Positions 44,657 to 53,385 of a DNA stretch of 64,000 nt are shown here, piece after piece. Within the stretch, counting starts at the first letter, position 1; each line of letters opens with the position of its first letter. The position numbers and the translations under genes are program-made. The notes under the pieces are model-generated. The model searched no databases and was not told the DNA's origin. It was given only the letters and a program-made list of their open reading frames with translations. The DNA comes from Iamia sp038233075 (GTDB lineage: Bacteria; Actinomycetota; Acidimicrobiia; Acidimicrobiales; Iamiaceae), in the NCBI GenBank assembly GCA_038233075.1, contig JBBSMQ010000007.1, positions 62,001 to 126,000 on the forward strand, read 5' to 3'.

Positions 44657-46479
44657 GAGGACCTGTCGGTCCGGGTGAGGACGAGGGTGCCCAGCGGGCC
44701 GGGGTCGGCGCGCCAGCCGGGCGCGACGAACACGGTGCAGTCGTCCTCGGCCACGACCTCGGGGCCGAGGACAGCGGCACGGTCGGGGGCAGGCAGGGAG
44801 TCGAGTGCCAGCGGCGGGTCGTGCCGCGCCGAGGCGCGGACGGCGACGACCTCCACCGGCGTGTTCGGGCGGGCGTACCCGTTGCGGCGCTCGTGCTCGG
44901 CCTCGAAGGCGTCGACCGAGGGGACCCGCAGCTCGTGGGATTGCCCGACGTAGCGACAGTCGAGCTCGGCGGTGACCTCGACGTCGTCGGTGGAGCCGAG
45001 GGCGGCGGCTGCCTCCGAGCTGAGCTCGTCGATGGCCGCGGCGAGACCGTCGTGGTCGGTGCGGCCGGGCCAGGTCCGCACCACATCGTGCTGGCGGGCA
45101 CTGCCGAGGATGCCGACGGCGGAGAGCACTCCGGCTCGAGGCGGCACCAGGACCGTCGCCATCCCGAGCGCGTCGGCCAGGCCGCAGGCGTGGAGGGGCC
45201 CCGCCCCCCCGAAGGCCACCAGCGCCACGTCCCGAGGATCGATGCCGCGGGCCACGGTGACGGCGCGCACCGCCTGCTCCATGGCCGCCTCGACCACCCG
45301 GATGACGCCCTCGGCGGTGACCCCGGCCGCGTCCAGTGCCTGGCGCGCCGCGGCCTCATCGACCGGGCCGAGACTGGGCAGCACCGTGTCGGCCGAGATC
45401 CGACCCGCGACCAGATCAGCGTCGGTGACGGTGGGTTCGATGCCGCCCTGGCCGTAGCAGGCCGGTCCCGGCACCGCGCCGGCGCTGCGGGGGCCCACGA
45501 TCAGCGCCCCGCCCGGGTCGACGGCCGCGATCGAACCACCCCCGGCGCCGATGGTGTGCACGTCGAGCGCGGGCAACCGCACCGGGATGCCGGCCACGGT
45601 CCGCTCCGCCGCCGGCTCCGGGGCACCGTCACGCACCAGGCACACGTCGGTGCTGGTCCCCCCCATGTCGAAGGTGACCGCATCGGCGAAGCCGCACGCG
45701 ACCGCGACCTGCGCCGCCGCCGCCACCCCCCCAGCCGGGCCCGAGAGCAGCAGGGTGGCGGGAACCTCGGCCGCCCCGTCCAGCGGCACCAGGCCTCCGG
45801 CTGAGCCCATGACCACCACCTCGTCGGCGGTGTCGGCCAGGTCGCGCAGGTACGACCGACACGGGGGGCGGAGGTAGGCGTTGACCACCGTGGTCGAGGT
45901 CCGCTCGTACTCGCGCATCTCGGGCGACACCTCGTGGGAGCAGGTGACGTCGAGGCCCCGGTCTCGCAGGATCCCCGCCACCCGCTGCTCGTGGTCGGGT
46001 GTGAGGTCGGCGTGGAGCAGGGCCACCGCCACCGCCTCGGCCTCACCGAGGTCGAGAGCGGCGATGTCATCGGGCGCGACCGGGATGATCTCTTCGCCCT
46101 CGGCGTCGAGGCGACCGGCCACCTCGTGGCGATCGCCCCTGTCCACGAGCGGCGCGGGACGGTCGGCGAAGGGGTCGTAGAGCGACGGCCGCTCCTGGCG
46201 CCCGATCTCGATCACATCGGCGAAGCCCTCGGTGACGACGAGCGCGACACGGGCGCCGCCGCGCTCCAGGAGGGCGTTGGTGGCGACGGTGGTGCCGTGG
46301 GCGAGGGTGCCCGGGCGGGTGCCGGCGTCGGGGAGCGCATCGATGCCGGCGCGCACGGCGCGACCCGGGTCGTCGGGCGTGGACGGCACCTTGACCGCGG
46401 CGCCGTCGGCGCCGACGACATCGGTGAACGTGCCCCCGGTGTCGACCCCGACGCGGTCACGGGCGGGGGGCACGGACAC
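44653..46479 (-). CDS. Hydantoinase/oxoprolinase family protein (A subunit)
   Basis: A protein of 608 residues. It opens with the actin-like ATP-binding strand RVGVDTGGTFTDVV, then GTTVATNALLERGGARVALV and RQERPSLYDPFADRP. The hydantoinase A core follows with VTFDMGGTSTDVCLVRDG near residue 290 and HTIGAGGGSIAAVDPGGALI, then LVAFGGAGPLHACGLADALG. GTG 46479 is the chosen start (GTG 46473 is 2 codons later); the longer open frame upstream runs through a repeat and has no family resemblance. First gene of a three-gene operon. Confidence 0.9.
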   Translation of the reverse strand: MSVPPARDRVGVDTGGTFTDVVGADGAAVKVPSTPDDPGRAVRAGIDALPDAGTRPGTLAHGTTVATNALLERGGARVALVVTEGFADVIEIGRQERPSLYDPFADRPAPLVDRGDRHEVAGRLDAEGEEIIPVAPDDIAALDLGEAEAVAVALLHADLTPDHEQRVAGILRDRGLDVTCSHEVSPEMREYERTSTTVVNAYLRPPCRSYLRDLADTADEVVVMGSAGGLVPLDGAAEVPATLLLSGPAGGVAAAAQVAVACGFADAVTFDMGGTSTDVCLVRDGAPEPAAERTVAGIPVRLPALDVHTIGAGGGSIAAVDPGGALIVGPRSAGAVPGPACYGQGGIEPTVTDADLVAGRISADTVLPSLGPVDEAAARQALDAAGVTAEGVIRVVEAAMEQAVRAVTVARGIDPRDVALVAFGGAGPLHACGLADALGMATVLVPPRAGVLSAVGILGSARQHDVVRTWPGRTDHDGLAAAIDELSSEAAAALGSTDDVEVTAELDCRYVGQSHELRVPSVDAFEAEHERRNGYARPNTPVEVVAVRASARHDPPLALDSLPAPDRAAVLGPEVVAEDDCTVFVAPGWRADPGPLGTLVLTRTDRSS

Positions 46480-46541
46480 GTCCCGAGCATGCCACGGCCC
46501 ACGACCAGGGTTCTCCGGCGGACCGAGCCCGCCCCCCCGGA

Positions 46542-46586
46542 ACGTTGGACGGCCGGACGCCCCATGGGACGTCACCCGTCCAAAGT
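46542..46586. repeat. Palindromic repeat copy C (CTTTGGACGG family)
   Basis: ACGTTGGACGG (46542-46552) and CCGTCCAAAGT (46576-46586) form an 11-bp inverted repeat with one mismatch around a centre containing GCCCCATGGGACGTCAC. Read on the minus strand it matches copy D at 55904-55934 at about 28 of 31 positions. The arms share the TTTGGACGG core with copies A and B. It lies 63 bases upstream of the hydantoinase A start. Confidence 0.75.
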
Positions 46587-46665
46587 CCGAAGACCGCCAG
46601 CACGACCGGTGGTGGCCGATGATCACAGGGCTCAAGAACGAGGTCGGGGTGCCGATCAAGGGGAT

Positions 46666-46707
46666 GGGGGAGGTTCGATCTCACCCCGCTTCGGGGGGTC
46701 CTCCCCC
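46666..46707. other. Nested hairpin in the leader of the small-ORF / membrane-protein pair
   Basis: GGGGGAGG (46666-46673) pairs with CCTCCCCC (46700-46707); inside, CCCCG (46684-46688) pairs with CGGGG (46692-46696) around CTT. It ends 36 bases before the ATG at 46744. It could be a terminator for transcription arriving from the left or a structured 5' leader; sequence alone does not decide. Confidence 0.4.
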
Positions 46708-46743
46708 GTGACGGGCGGCGACCAACGCCGAGAGGATGCACCC

Positions 46744-46890
46744 ATGTCGACCCCGTTGGGGATCACCGAGAGCACGAGAGATAGGCGGCGCCAGCCCTGC
46801 GACGGCCGAGCCGCGCTCGCCGGCGGCGCCGGTGGGCGGACGACGACGATCAGCCGGGCGGGCACGACCCGCACGCTGACGGCGCGATGA
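46744..46890 (+). CDS. Possible 48-residue basic peptide overlapping the next gene
   Basis: From ATG 46744 (GAGAGGA 7-13 bases upstream) the frame runs to a stop that overlaps the ATG of the membrane protein gene (ATGA). The product is Arg/Thr-rich with no recognisable fold. The coupling suggests a translated leader, but the composition could equally come from random GC-rich sequence. Confidence 0.3.
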   Translation: MSTPLGITESTRDRRRQPCDGRAALAGGAGGRTTTISRAGTTRTLTAR

Positions 46891-47105
46891 GCGCGCAGAG
46901 CTACGAGCGCACCAACTCCGCGATCGCCCTCGTCGGCATGGCCCTCATCCTGGTGGTGTTCCCGCTCTCTCCGCTGCTCACCGCGGCCGTGGTCCTGACC
47001 ATGGTCGGCGTGGTCGTCACCTACCTGCTCACGACCAACCCGGTGCGCATGACCCGTCCCGACCGCAAGCGCCGGCGCCCCACGCGCCCCTTCTCTCGGC
47101 ACTGA
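46887..47105 (+). CDS. Small membrane protein, 72 residues
   Basis: Two hydrophobic helices (IALVGMALILVVFPLSPLL and AAVVLTMVGVVVTYLLTTN) are followed by a strongly basic tail (RPDRKRRRPTRPF), predicting a membrane hairpin with both ends inside. No family is recognised. It overlaps the preceding short frame and is followed by a hairpin. Confidence 0.6.
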   Translation: MSAQSYERTNSAIALVGMALILVVFPLSPLLTAAVVLTMVGVVVTYLLTTNPVRMTRPDRKRRRPTRPFSRH

Positions 47106-47129
47106 GATTCCAGCCCGGCTCCCGACTCC

Positions 47130-47151
47130 GACGCCACAGCGCGCTGGCGTC
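47130..47151. terminator. Hairpin between convergent small membrane protein and cupin genes
   Basis: GACGCCA (47130-47136) pairs with TGGCGTC (47145-47151) across an 8-base loop. It lies in the 44-base gap between convergent stops and touches the cupin stop codon. Confidence 0.45.
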
Positions 47152-47548
47152 ACCGAGGACGATGGGTGGTGCCTCGACCCGGGGTGATGAACAGTGCGCG
47201 ACCGGGCTCCAGGACGTCGGCGGTGTGCCACACCCCCGGCCCGTTGATCACGTAGCCCCCGGCGCCCACCTCGGTGGGCCGCTCCTCTCCCTCCACCTCC
47301 TGGATCAGGCGATGGCGGCCGGAGAGGACGAGGACCACCTCGTCACCCGCGGGGTGCTGCTCCCAGCTGTCCCAGCTGGCCGTCATCTCGAACATGACGA
47401 CCAGACGGCCCTCGTCACCGTCGGAGGCGAAGCGCTCCTCGTAGGCGCCCAGCGCCTCCGGGTCCCACCCGAAGCCCTCGACCGCGGTCGCGGTCGGCCC
47501 CCGGCCTAGGTGGATCGGGGTCTCGTTCAGGTCAGGCACAGCATCCAT
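47150..47548 (-). CDS. Cupin-domain protein
   Basis: A protein of 132 residues. A single cupin barrel is suggested by SWEQHPAGDEVVLVLSGRHR (motif 1, with fewer of the usual His ligands: HPAGDE) and GGYVINGPGVWHTADVLEPG (motif 2 with P-x-x-x-x-H). It is cytoplasmic with no extra domain. It could bind metal or a small molecule; function unknown. Confidence 0.7.
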   Translation of the reverse strand: MDAVPDLNETPIHLGRGPTATAVEGFGWDPEALGAYEERFASDGDEGRLVVMFEMTASWDSWEQHPAGDEVVLVLSGRHRLIQEVEGEERPTEVGAGGYVINGPGVWHTADVLEPGRALFITPGRGTTHRPR

Positions 47549-47616
47549 GCTGCTCCATCGTCGCAGCCCTCCCGGCTCCGACGCCACGGACGGGGACGTG
47601 GGAGAGAGACGGCGGG

Positions 47617-48690
47617 TCACCAGAGGACGATGAGGTCGTCGCCGACGGTCTTCTCCACCCGGCGGGAGAAGACGCCGCCGTCGGCGTCCTCGCCGTCCCA
47701 CGCGACCAGGGCCAGGTCGGCCACCGAGGCCAGCCAGGCGTCGCGGCGGCCCAGGGCCTGGGCTCGGTCGGCCCGGGTCGGGGGCACCTTGCGCTCCAGC
47801 ACCACCTCGGCCGGGGCCTGGGCTCGCAGGGCCGTGAAGGTGTCGCGGTCGGCCAGGCGCATGTGGTCCTGCGGGTCGGGCCAGGGCAGCACCGCCACCC
47901 AGTCGACCCCGGCGTCGATGGCCGCCTCACCGGCGAGGGCCTCGGCCCCGGCGCGCAGACCGGTGAGGACCACCAGGTCGTCGTGGAGCTGGGCGTAGGC
48001 GGCCATCATCTCAGCCAGGCGGCGGCGGAGGTCGGACGCCGCCCCGGATCCCGGAGGGACCGACCGCTGGCCGCCGGTCACGCACAGGGTCCCGGCCGGG
48101 ATGCGCCCGTCGCGCCGCCGCCGCTCGGCCCGTCGCGCCACCGGCTCCATGTCGGCCAGGCGGTTGGCCGCGCCCGTGGCGCCCGAGGCGGTCGGCGCGG
48201 CGGAGCGATCATCGGCGGCGTCGGCCGGGCCCAGCTCGTCGGGTTTGGGCGGAGCCTCGCCGGAGGCATCGTCGCCACCCAGGCTGGACGCCACCGCCAG
48301 GCGGTCGACGACGTCGTTCATCTCGTCACCGGAGTGGCCCTTGACCCACCGGGGCACGCCGAAGCGGCCCTCCTTGTGGGCCTCGATGAGTGGCTTCCAC
48401 AGGTCCTGGTTGGCGACGGGCTGCTTCTGGGAGTTTCGCCACCCCCGCTTCTCCCAACCCCGCCACCAGCCGTCGCGGAAGCAGTTGGCCACGTACGTCG
48501 AGTCGGTCACCACGTCGAGCTCGCCCTCGAGGGTACGCGTCGCCTCCAGCACCGCCCGCAGCTCCATGCGCTGGTTGGTGGTGTCGGGGTCGTGGCCACG
48601 AGCCCAGGCCCCCCCGGGCACGGCCCAGGCCCACCCGCCCGGGCCGGGGTTCCCCGAGCAGGCCCCATCGGTGTAGACGACCGTGGTCAC
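47617..48690 (-). CDS. Ribonuclease HI with an extra C-terminal domain
   Basis: A protein of 357 residues from GTG 48690 (ATG 48702 is possible). Residues 1-145 are a complete RNase HI: catalytic acids in VYTDGACSGNPGPG, QRMELRAV, VVTDSTYV and EMNDVVDRLA, with the WWRGWEKRGWRNSQ substrate-handle region. After an acidic linker the C-terminal 160 residues (LRRRLAEMMAAYAQLHDDLV, VLTGLRAGAEALAGEAAIDA, WVAVLPWPDPQD) form a separate domain, perhaps of the nucleotide-binding SLOG/LOG type. RNase HI removes RNA from RNA-DNA hybrids; the role of the added domain is unknown. Confidence 0.85.
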   Translation of the reverse strand: MTTVVYTDGACSGNPGPGGWAWAVPGGAWARGHDPDTTNQRMELRAVLEATRTLEGELDVVTDSTYVANCFRDGWWRGWEKRGWRNSQKQPVANQDLWKPLIEAHKEGRFGVPRWVKGHSGDEMNDVVDRLAVASSLGGDDASGEAPPKPDELGPADAADDRSAAPTASGATGAANRLADMEPVARRAERRRRDGRIPAGTLCVTGGQRSVPPGSGAASDLRRRLAEMMAAYAQLHDDLVVLTGLRAGAEALAGEAAIDAGVDWVAVLPWPDPQDHMRLADRDTFTALRAQAPAEVVLERKVPPTRADRAQALGRRDAWLASVADLALVAWDGEDADGGVFSRRVEKTVGDDLIVLW

Positions 48691-48997
48691 GGCGCCGAGC
48701 ATCGCAGACCGGCCCGCGAACGAGCCGGTCCGGCCCCGCCACCCACCCGGACCGGCCCACCCGGCGGTGCCGGTGCCGGAGGGGTCGGCCACCGGAGCGC
48801 CCGACAGAGCCGGCCCGGAGCGCCACACGCCCGAAGCACGAACTCCCGACCGGGGCGGTCCGACCTCATGCACCTCGTATCGGTGGCCGGGCGCACATCG
48901 GGTCCTCACCGCCACGCAACGTTCACACTCGCCTGGTGCGGACTCCGGTCCCCGCTGCGAGAGTGGGGGCACCCGAGCCCCGGAGGCAGTGCGCAGC
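48691..48997. other. Divergent intergenic region between rnh and aceE
   Basis: About 307 bases, expected to hold promoters for both divergent genes. I see no convincing -35/-10 pair, repeat or hairpin, only GGAGG at 48982-48986 as the aceE ribosome-binding site. The plus-strand frame running through it has no family resemblance before the AceE methionine. Confidence 0.5.
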
Positions 48998-51706
48998 ATG
49001 GGCATCCACGACGACTTCGTCGACCAGCTCCCCGACATCGACCCGGACGAGACCCGTGAATGGATCGAGTCGCTCGACGCCGTGGCCAGCGTCCGGGGTC
49101 GGACCCGGGCCGGCTTCTTGATGCAGAAGCTGCTGGAGCGCAGCCACGAGCTGCAGTTCGGCCTGCCCGCCCCGGTGCGCACGCCCTACATCAACACCAT
49201 CCCCCCGGGCCTCCAGGAGGAGGAGTACTGGTTCCCCGGCGACGAACACCTCGAGCGCCGCATCCGCTCCTTCATCCGGTGGAACGCGGCGGTGATGGTG
49301 ATCAAGGCGAACAAGGCGGCCGACGGCATCGGCGGTCACCTGGCCACCTACGCCTCCTCGGCGTCGCTCTACGAGGTCGGGTTCAACCACTTCTGGCGGG
49401 GCAAGGACGCCGGTCAGCCCGGCGACGCGGTGCACATCCAGGGCCATGCGTCCCCGGGCATCTACGCCCGGGCCTTCCTGGAGGGCCGCCTCGACGAGGA
49501 GGACCTCGACGGCTTCCGGCGCGAGATCAACGGGCGGGGGCTGTCGAGCTACCCCCACCCCCGGCTGATGCCCGACTTCTGGGAGTACCCGACGGTCTCG
49601 ATGGGCCTGGCGCCCATCTCGTCGATCTACCAGGCTCGCTTCAACCGCTACCTCCATGCCCGCCAGATCGACGCCACCGACGCCTCGCGGGTCTGGTGCT
49701 TCCTCGGCGACGGCGAGACCGACGAGCCCGAGTCCCTCGGCTCCATCGCCCTGGCCGCCCGCGAGCGCCTCGACAACCTGATCTGGGTGGTGAACTGCAA
49801 CCTCCAGCGCCTCGACGGCCCCGTCCGCGGCAACGCCAAGATCATCCAGGAGCTGGAGGCGGTGTTCCGGGGGGCGGGCTGGAACGTCATCAAGGTCATC
49901 TGGGGGACGCGCTGGGACGAGCTTCTGGCCCGCGACGTCGACGGGGTGCTGGTCGACAAGATGAACTCCACCGTCGACGGCGACTTCCAGCGCTACGCCA
50001 CCGCCGACGGCGCCCACATCCGCGACCACTTCTTCGGCCCCGACCCCCGACTGCGGGCCATGGTCGAGGACTTCTCCGACGACGACCTGAAGGCGCTTCC
50101 CCGCGGCGGCCACGACTACCGCAAGCTCTACGCGGCCTACCGGGCCGCGACCGAGCAGCGCGGCGCGCCCACGGTCATCCTGGCCAAGACGGTGAAGGGC
50201 TGGACCCTCGGTGAGGGGGTGGAGGCCCGCAACGCCACCCACCAGATCAAGAAGATGACCATGACCCAGCTCCGCACCCTTCGGGAGCGGCTGTTCCTGC
50301 AGGAGGAGATCCCCGAGGAGGCCCTGGCCGACGACGCCGAGCCGCCCTACTACCGCCCCCCCGAGGGCAGCCCCGCCCACACCTACCTGATGCAGCGGCG
50401 TGAGGCCCTGGGCGGTCCCCTCCCCCTCCGTCAGGGGGAGGTGCGACGACCGCTGGAGCTGCCGCCCGACACGGTCTTCGACGAGCTCCTCGGCGGGTCG
50501 GGGGAGCAGGAGGCCAGCACCACCACGGCCTTCACCCGCCTCCTGCGCGGCCTGGCCCGCAGCAAGGGCTTCGGCCGGCGGGTCGTGCCCATCATCCCCG
50601 ACGAGGCCCGCACCTTCGGCATGGACGGTCTGTTCAAGGAGTTCGGGATCTACGCGTCCCAGGGCCAGAAGTACGAGCCGGTCGACCACTCGCTGCTGCT
50701 GTCCTACACCGAGACCAGGGACGGCCAGCTGCTCGAGGAGGGCATCACCGAGGCCGGCTCACTGGCATCGTGGACCGCGGCGGCCACCGCCTACGCCACC
50801 CGCGGCGTGCCCATGGTGCCGTTCTTCATCTTCTACTCGATGTTCGGGTTCCAGCGAGTGGGTGACCTCATCTGGCAGGCCTCCGACGCCCGGGCCCGGG
50901 GCTTCCTCATGGGCGCCACCGCGGGACGCACGACACTGCTGGGCGAGGGCCTCCAACACCAGGACGGCCACAGCCTGGTGCTGGCGTCCACCGTGCCCGC
51001 CTGTCGGGCCTACGACCCCGCCTTCGCCTACGAGGTCGCCGCCCTGGTGCGCCACGGCATCACCCACATGTACGGGCCCGACCCCGAGGACGTCTTCTAC
51101 TACCTCACCCTCTACAACGAGAACCACCCCATGCCAGAGATGCCCGAGGGAGCGGCCGACGGCATCGTCGAGGGCCTCTATCGGTGGGCCGGCCCCCCGG
51201 GGGACCTCGAGGCCCAGGCCTCGATCCTCTTCTCGGGCACGGCTCACCTGGCCGCCCGCGCCGCAGCCGACGAGCTGGCCGAGCACCACGGCGTCGGCGT
51301 CGACCTCTGGAGTGCGCCCGGGTACAAGCAGCTCCGGGAGGAGGCCCTGGCCGCGGAGCGGTGGAACCGCCTCCACCCCGGCGAGGAACCTCGCACGCCT
51401 CGGGTGACCGAGCTGTTGGGCCAGGGGACCGGGCCGGTCGTGGCCGTCACCGACTTCATGGCCGCGGTGCCCGACCAGGTGGCCCGCTGGGTGCCCCGGC
51501 CCTACACCGCCCTCGGGACCGATGGCTACGGCCGATCCGACACCCGGGAGGCGCTGCGGGGCTTCTTCGAGACCGACGCAGCCCACGTCACCGTGGCCGT
51601 CCTGTCCAGCCTGGCCCGAGCCGGGGTCGTCGACGGCGACGAGGTCCACAAGGCGGTGGCCCGCCACGGGATCGACCCCGACGTGGCCCCGCCCTGGACC
51701 CGCTGA
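48998..51706 (+). CDS. aceE: Pyruvate dehydrogenase E1 component, homodimeric type
   Basis: A protein of 902 residues, the size of AceE. It starts IHDDFVDQLPDIDPDETREW, with the conserved TPYINTIPPGLQEEEYWFPG, HIQGHASPGIYARAFLEGRL, the ThDP-binding segment WCFLGDGETDEPES, then NCNLQRLDGPVRGN, and in the second half PDEARTFGMDGLFKEFGIY and GEGLQHQDGHS. It decarboxylates pyruvate and transfers the acetyl group to lipoyl-E2. The matching E2 and E3 genes are 14-17 kb away. GGAGG lies 11 bases before the ATG. Confidence 0.95.
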   Translation: MGIHDDFVDQLPDIDPDETREWIESLDAVASVRGRTRAGFLMQKLLERSHELQFGLPAPVRTPYINTIPPGLQEEEYWFPGDEHLERRIRSFIRWNAAVMVIKANKAADGIGGHLATYASSASLYEVGFNHFWRGKDAGQPGDAVHIQGHASPGIYARAFLEGRLDEEDLDGFRREINGRGLSSYPHPRLMPDFWEYPTVSMGLAPISSIYQARFNRYLHARQIDATDASRVWCFLGDGETDEPESLGSIALAARERLDNLIWVVNCNLQRLDGPVRGNAKIIQELEAVFRGAGWNVIKVIWGTRWDELLARDVDGVLVDKMNSTVDGDFQRYATADGAHIRDHFFGPDPRLRAMVEDFSDDDLKALPRGGHDYRKLYAAYRAATEQRGAPTVILAKTVKGWTLGEGVEARNATHQIKKMTMTQLRTLRERLFLQEEIPEEALADDAEPPYYRPPEGSPAHTYLMQRREALGGPLPLRQGEVRRPLELPPDTVFDELLGGSGEQEASTTTAFTRLLRGLARSKGFGRRVVPIIPDEARTFGMDGLFKEFGIYASQGQKYEPVDHSLLLSYTETRDGQLLEEGITEAGSLASWTAAATAYATRGVPMVPFFIFYSMFGFQRVGDLIWQASDARARGFLMGATAGRTTLLGEGLQHQDGHSLVLASTVPACRAYDPAFAYEVAALVRHGITHMYGPDPEDVFYYLTLYNENHPMPEMPEGAADGIVEGLYRWAGPPGDLEAQASILFSGTAHLAARAAADELAEHHGVGVDLWSAPGYKQLREEALAAERWNRLHPGEEPRTPRVTELLGQGTGPVVAVTDFMAAVPDQVARWVPRPYTALGTDGYGRSDTREALRGFFETDAAHVTVAVLSSLARAGVVDGDEVHKAVARHGIDPDVAPPWTR

Positions 51707-51743
51707 CAGGTCTTCGAGCTCGAAGCGGAGCTTCTGGGGTGGG

Positions 51744-52703
51744 CTACCCGGTGGCGTAGGTGACGATGGCGTAGGCGGTGCCGGAGTCGGGGACGACCGC
51801 CCGCACCTCGGCCACGGGACTGTCCTCGCCGACCCGGACCCCGAGGATCGTGACCTCGTCGCGGAGCTGGTCGGAGATGTCCTGCACCTCACCCAGGTCG
51901 GAGAACTGCCGGGCGTAGGCGGCGACCACGTCGCGAGCGACGCCGTCGAGCTCGACCACGAACGACCAGCCGTCGCCGGCGCAGGGGCACGGTCCCGGGA
52001 GCCCGACGAGGCGGCTGCCGACCTCCAGGGTCGGCGCCGGATCGTCGGGAGCGCGCACGGCCCGCGCGACGTCGTCGTCGGCGGGGCCCTCGATCGGACC
52101 GTCGGGCAGCATCAGCGGTGGCACCGGGGCGGTGGGCGCGGGCGCCGTCGCCGGGGGCTCGCTGCCGGCATCGGCGCTGCCGGGAGGCCGGTAGCGGAGC
52201 GTCATGCCCGACACCACGCCGGCGAAGGCCACCTGGCGGGTGAGCTCCACGGTGAGGCTCTCGCCATCGGCCCGGTCGACGAACCGCCCGGCGCACGCCA
52301 CCCGCTCCCCGACGTTGACGCATCCACCGTCGGCGTCCATGCCCAGCCCACCGGCCTGCTCGCTGACGGTGCTGAATACCTCCACCGCGTCGCCCGGGAT
52401 GAGGAGGAGGGCCCGATAGCCGTCGCCGACGAGGTCGGGGAAGGGCACGCCGAGCAGGATCGCCCCCTCGGGGACGTCGAGCCCCCCTCCGAGGGGGGTG
52501 CCGGGCCCGGCCATGCCCTCGGTGTCAAGCGAGAAGGGGCCCAGGTCGGCACCGTCGACCGGGGTCCGGCTCGCCTCGGCCGCCGGCGCCGGGAACGGCT
52601 CGTCGTCGTCACCCGAGCAGGCCCCCGCCACGAGGGCCAGGACGCAGACGAGGGCCGCGAGGGTTCGACGGGCGCGCGTGCGAGGCGCAGGTGCAGCAGG
52701 CAT
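51744..52703 (-). CDS. Hypothetical lipoprotein, 319 residues
   Basis: A basic start (RTRARRTLAALVCVLALVAG) leads to the lipobox VAGAC near residue 29, so it is a predicted lipid-anchored exported protein. The mature part is acidic and Pro-rich with two similar halves, each about 120 residues (GLDVPEGAILLGVPFPDLVG; PTLEVGSRLVGLPGPCPCAG), that may be duplicated. No family is recognised. The palindrome CTTCGAGCTCGAAG at 51712-51725 lies between its stop and that of aceE. Confidence 0.7.
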   Translation of the reverse strand: MPAAPAPRTRARRTLAALVCVLALVAGACSGDDDEPFPAPAAEASRTPVDGADLGPFSLDTEGMAGPGTPLGGGLDVPEGAILLGVPFPDLVGDGYRALLLIPGDAVEVFSTVSEQAGGLGMDADGGCVNVGERVACAGRFVDRADGESLTVELTRQVAFAGVVSGMTLRYRPPGSADAGSEPPATAPAPTAPVPPLMLPDGPIEGPADDDVARAVRAPDDPAPTLEVGSRLVGLPGPCPCAGDGWSFVVELDGVARDVVAAYARQFSDLGEVQDISDQLRDEVTILGVRVGEDSPVAEVRAVVPDSGTAYAIVTYATG

Positions 52704-52782
52704 CGGCCCGGAACCGTAGGCGACACCCCGGCCCGTCCTGGGGCCGGGGGCGGCGTCCGAACAGGGCCAGTACGGTGGCCGG

Positions 52783-53361
52783 GTGCCCTCGGCCCCGTTC
52801 CCCGTCACCGGCGACGATGACGCCGACGCCCTCCTCGGGGCCGACCCTCTCGCCCTGCTCCTGGGCATGATGCTGGATCAGCAGATCCCCATGGAGAAGG
52901 CGTTCCGTGGGCCCTACGATCTGACCGAGCGGATGGGGGGCCTCGATGCCGGCGCCATCGCCGCGGCCGACCCCGACGAGCTGCAGCAGCGCTTCCGGGA
53001 GCGGCCCGCCCTCCATCGCTTCCCGAAGAGCATGGCCGAGCGCACCCAGGCCCTGTGCGTGGCCCTGCAGGAGCGCCATGACGGTCGGGCCGCCGACGTC
53101 TGGGAGGGGGCGGTCGACGGGGCCGACCTGCTCGCCCGCCTGCGTGCCCTGCCCGGGTTCGGGGAGGAGAAGGCCCGCATCTTCGTGGCTCTCCTGGCCA
53201 AGCGCTTCGGCGTGCGTCCCGACGGCTGGGAGGCGGCCGCGGGCGGGTACGCCGATGGGAGCCGCATGTCGGTGGCCGACATCGACGGTCCCGAGGCCTT
53301 CGACAGGGTGCGGGCCTGGAAGAAGGAGCAGAAGGCCAAGGCGCGCGCGACCGCAGGCTGA
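52783..53361 (+). CDS. HhH-GPD-type base excision repair protein (TIGR03252-like)
   Basis: A protein of 192 residues from a GTG. DPLALLLGMMLDQQIPMEKA near residue 22 and the helix-hairpin-helix LRALPGFGEEKARIFVALLA near 120 are typical of the small actinobacterial HhH-GPD family related to DNA glycosylases. The catalytic Asp of classical glycosylases is not obvious after the hairpin. The C-terminus is basic (KKEQKAKARATAG). A DNA repair role is a family-based inference. Confidence 0.85.
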   Translation: MPSAPFPVTGDDDADALLGADPLALLLGMMLDQQIPMEKAFRGPYDLTERMGGLDAGAIAAADPDELQQRFRERPALHRFPKSMAERTQALCVALQERHDGRAADVWEGAVDGADLLARLRALPGFGEEKARIFVALLAKRFGVRPDGWEAAAGGYADGSRMSVADIDGPEAFDRVRAWKKEQKAKARATAG

Positions 53362-53385
53362 GGCTGCCATGTTTCGTCCGCCGGC

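Noticed and set aside
46621..46700. GGTTCGATCTC looked like a tRNA T-loop
   Set aside because: No acceptor, D or anticodon arms can be folded around it; it falls within the nested hairpin region.
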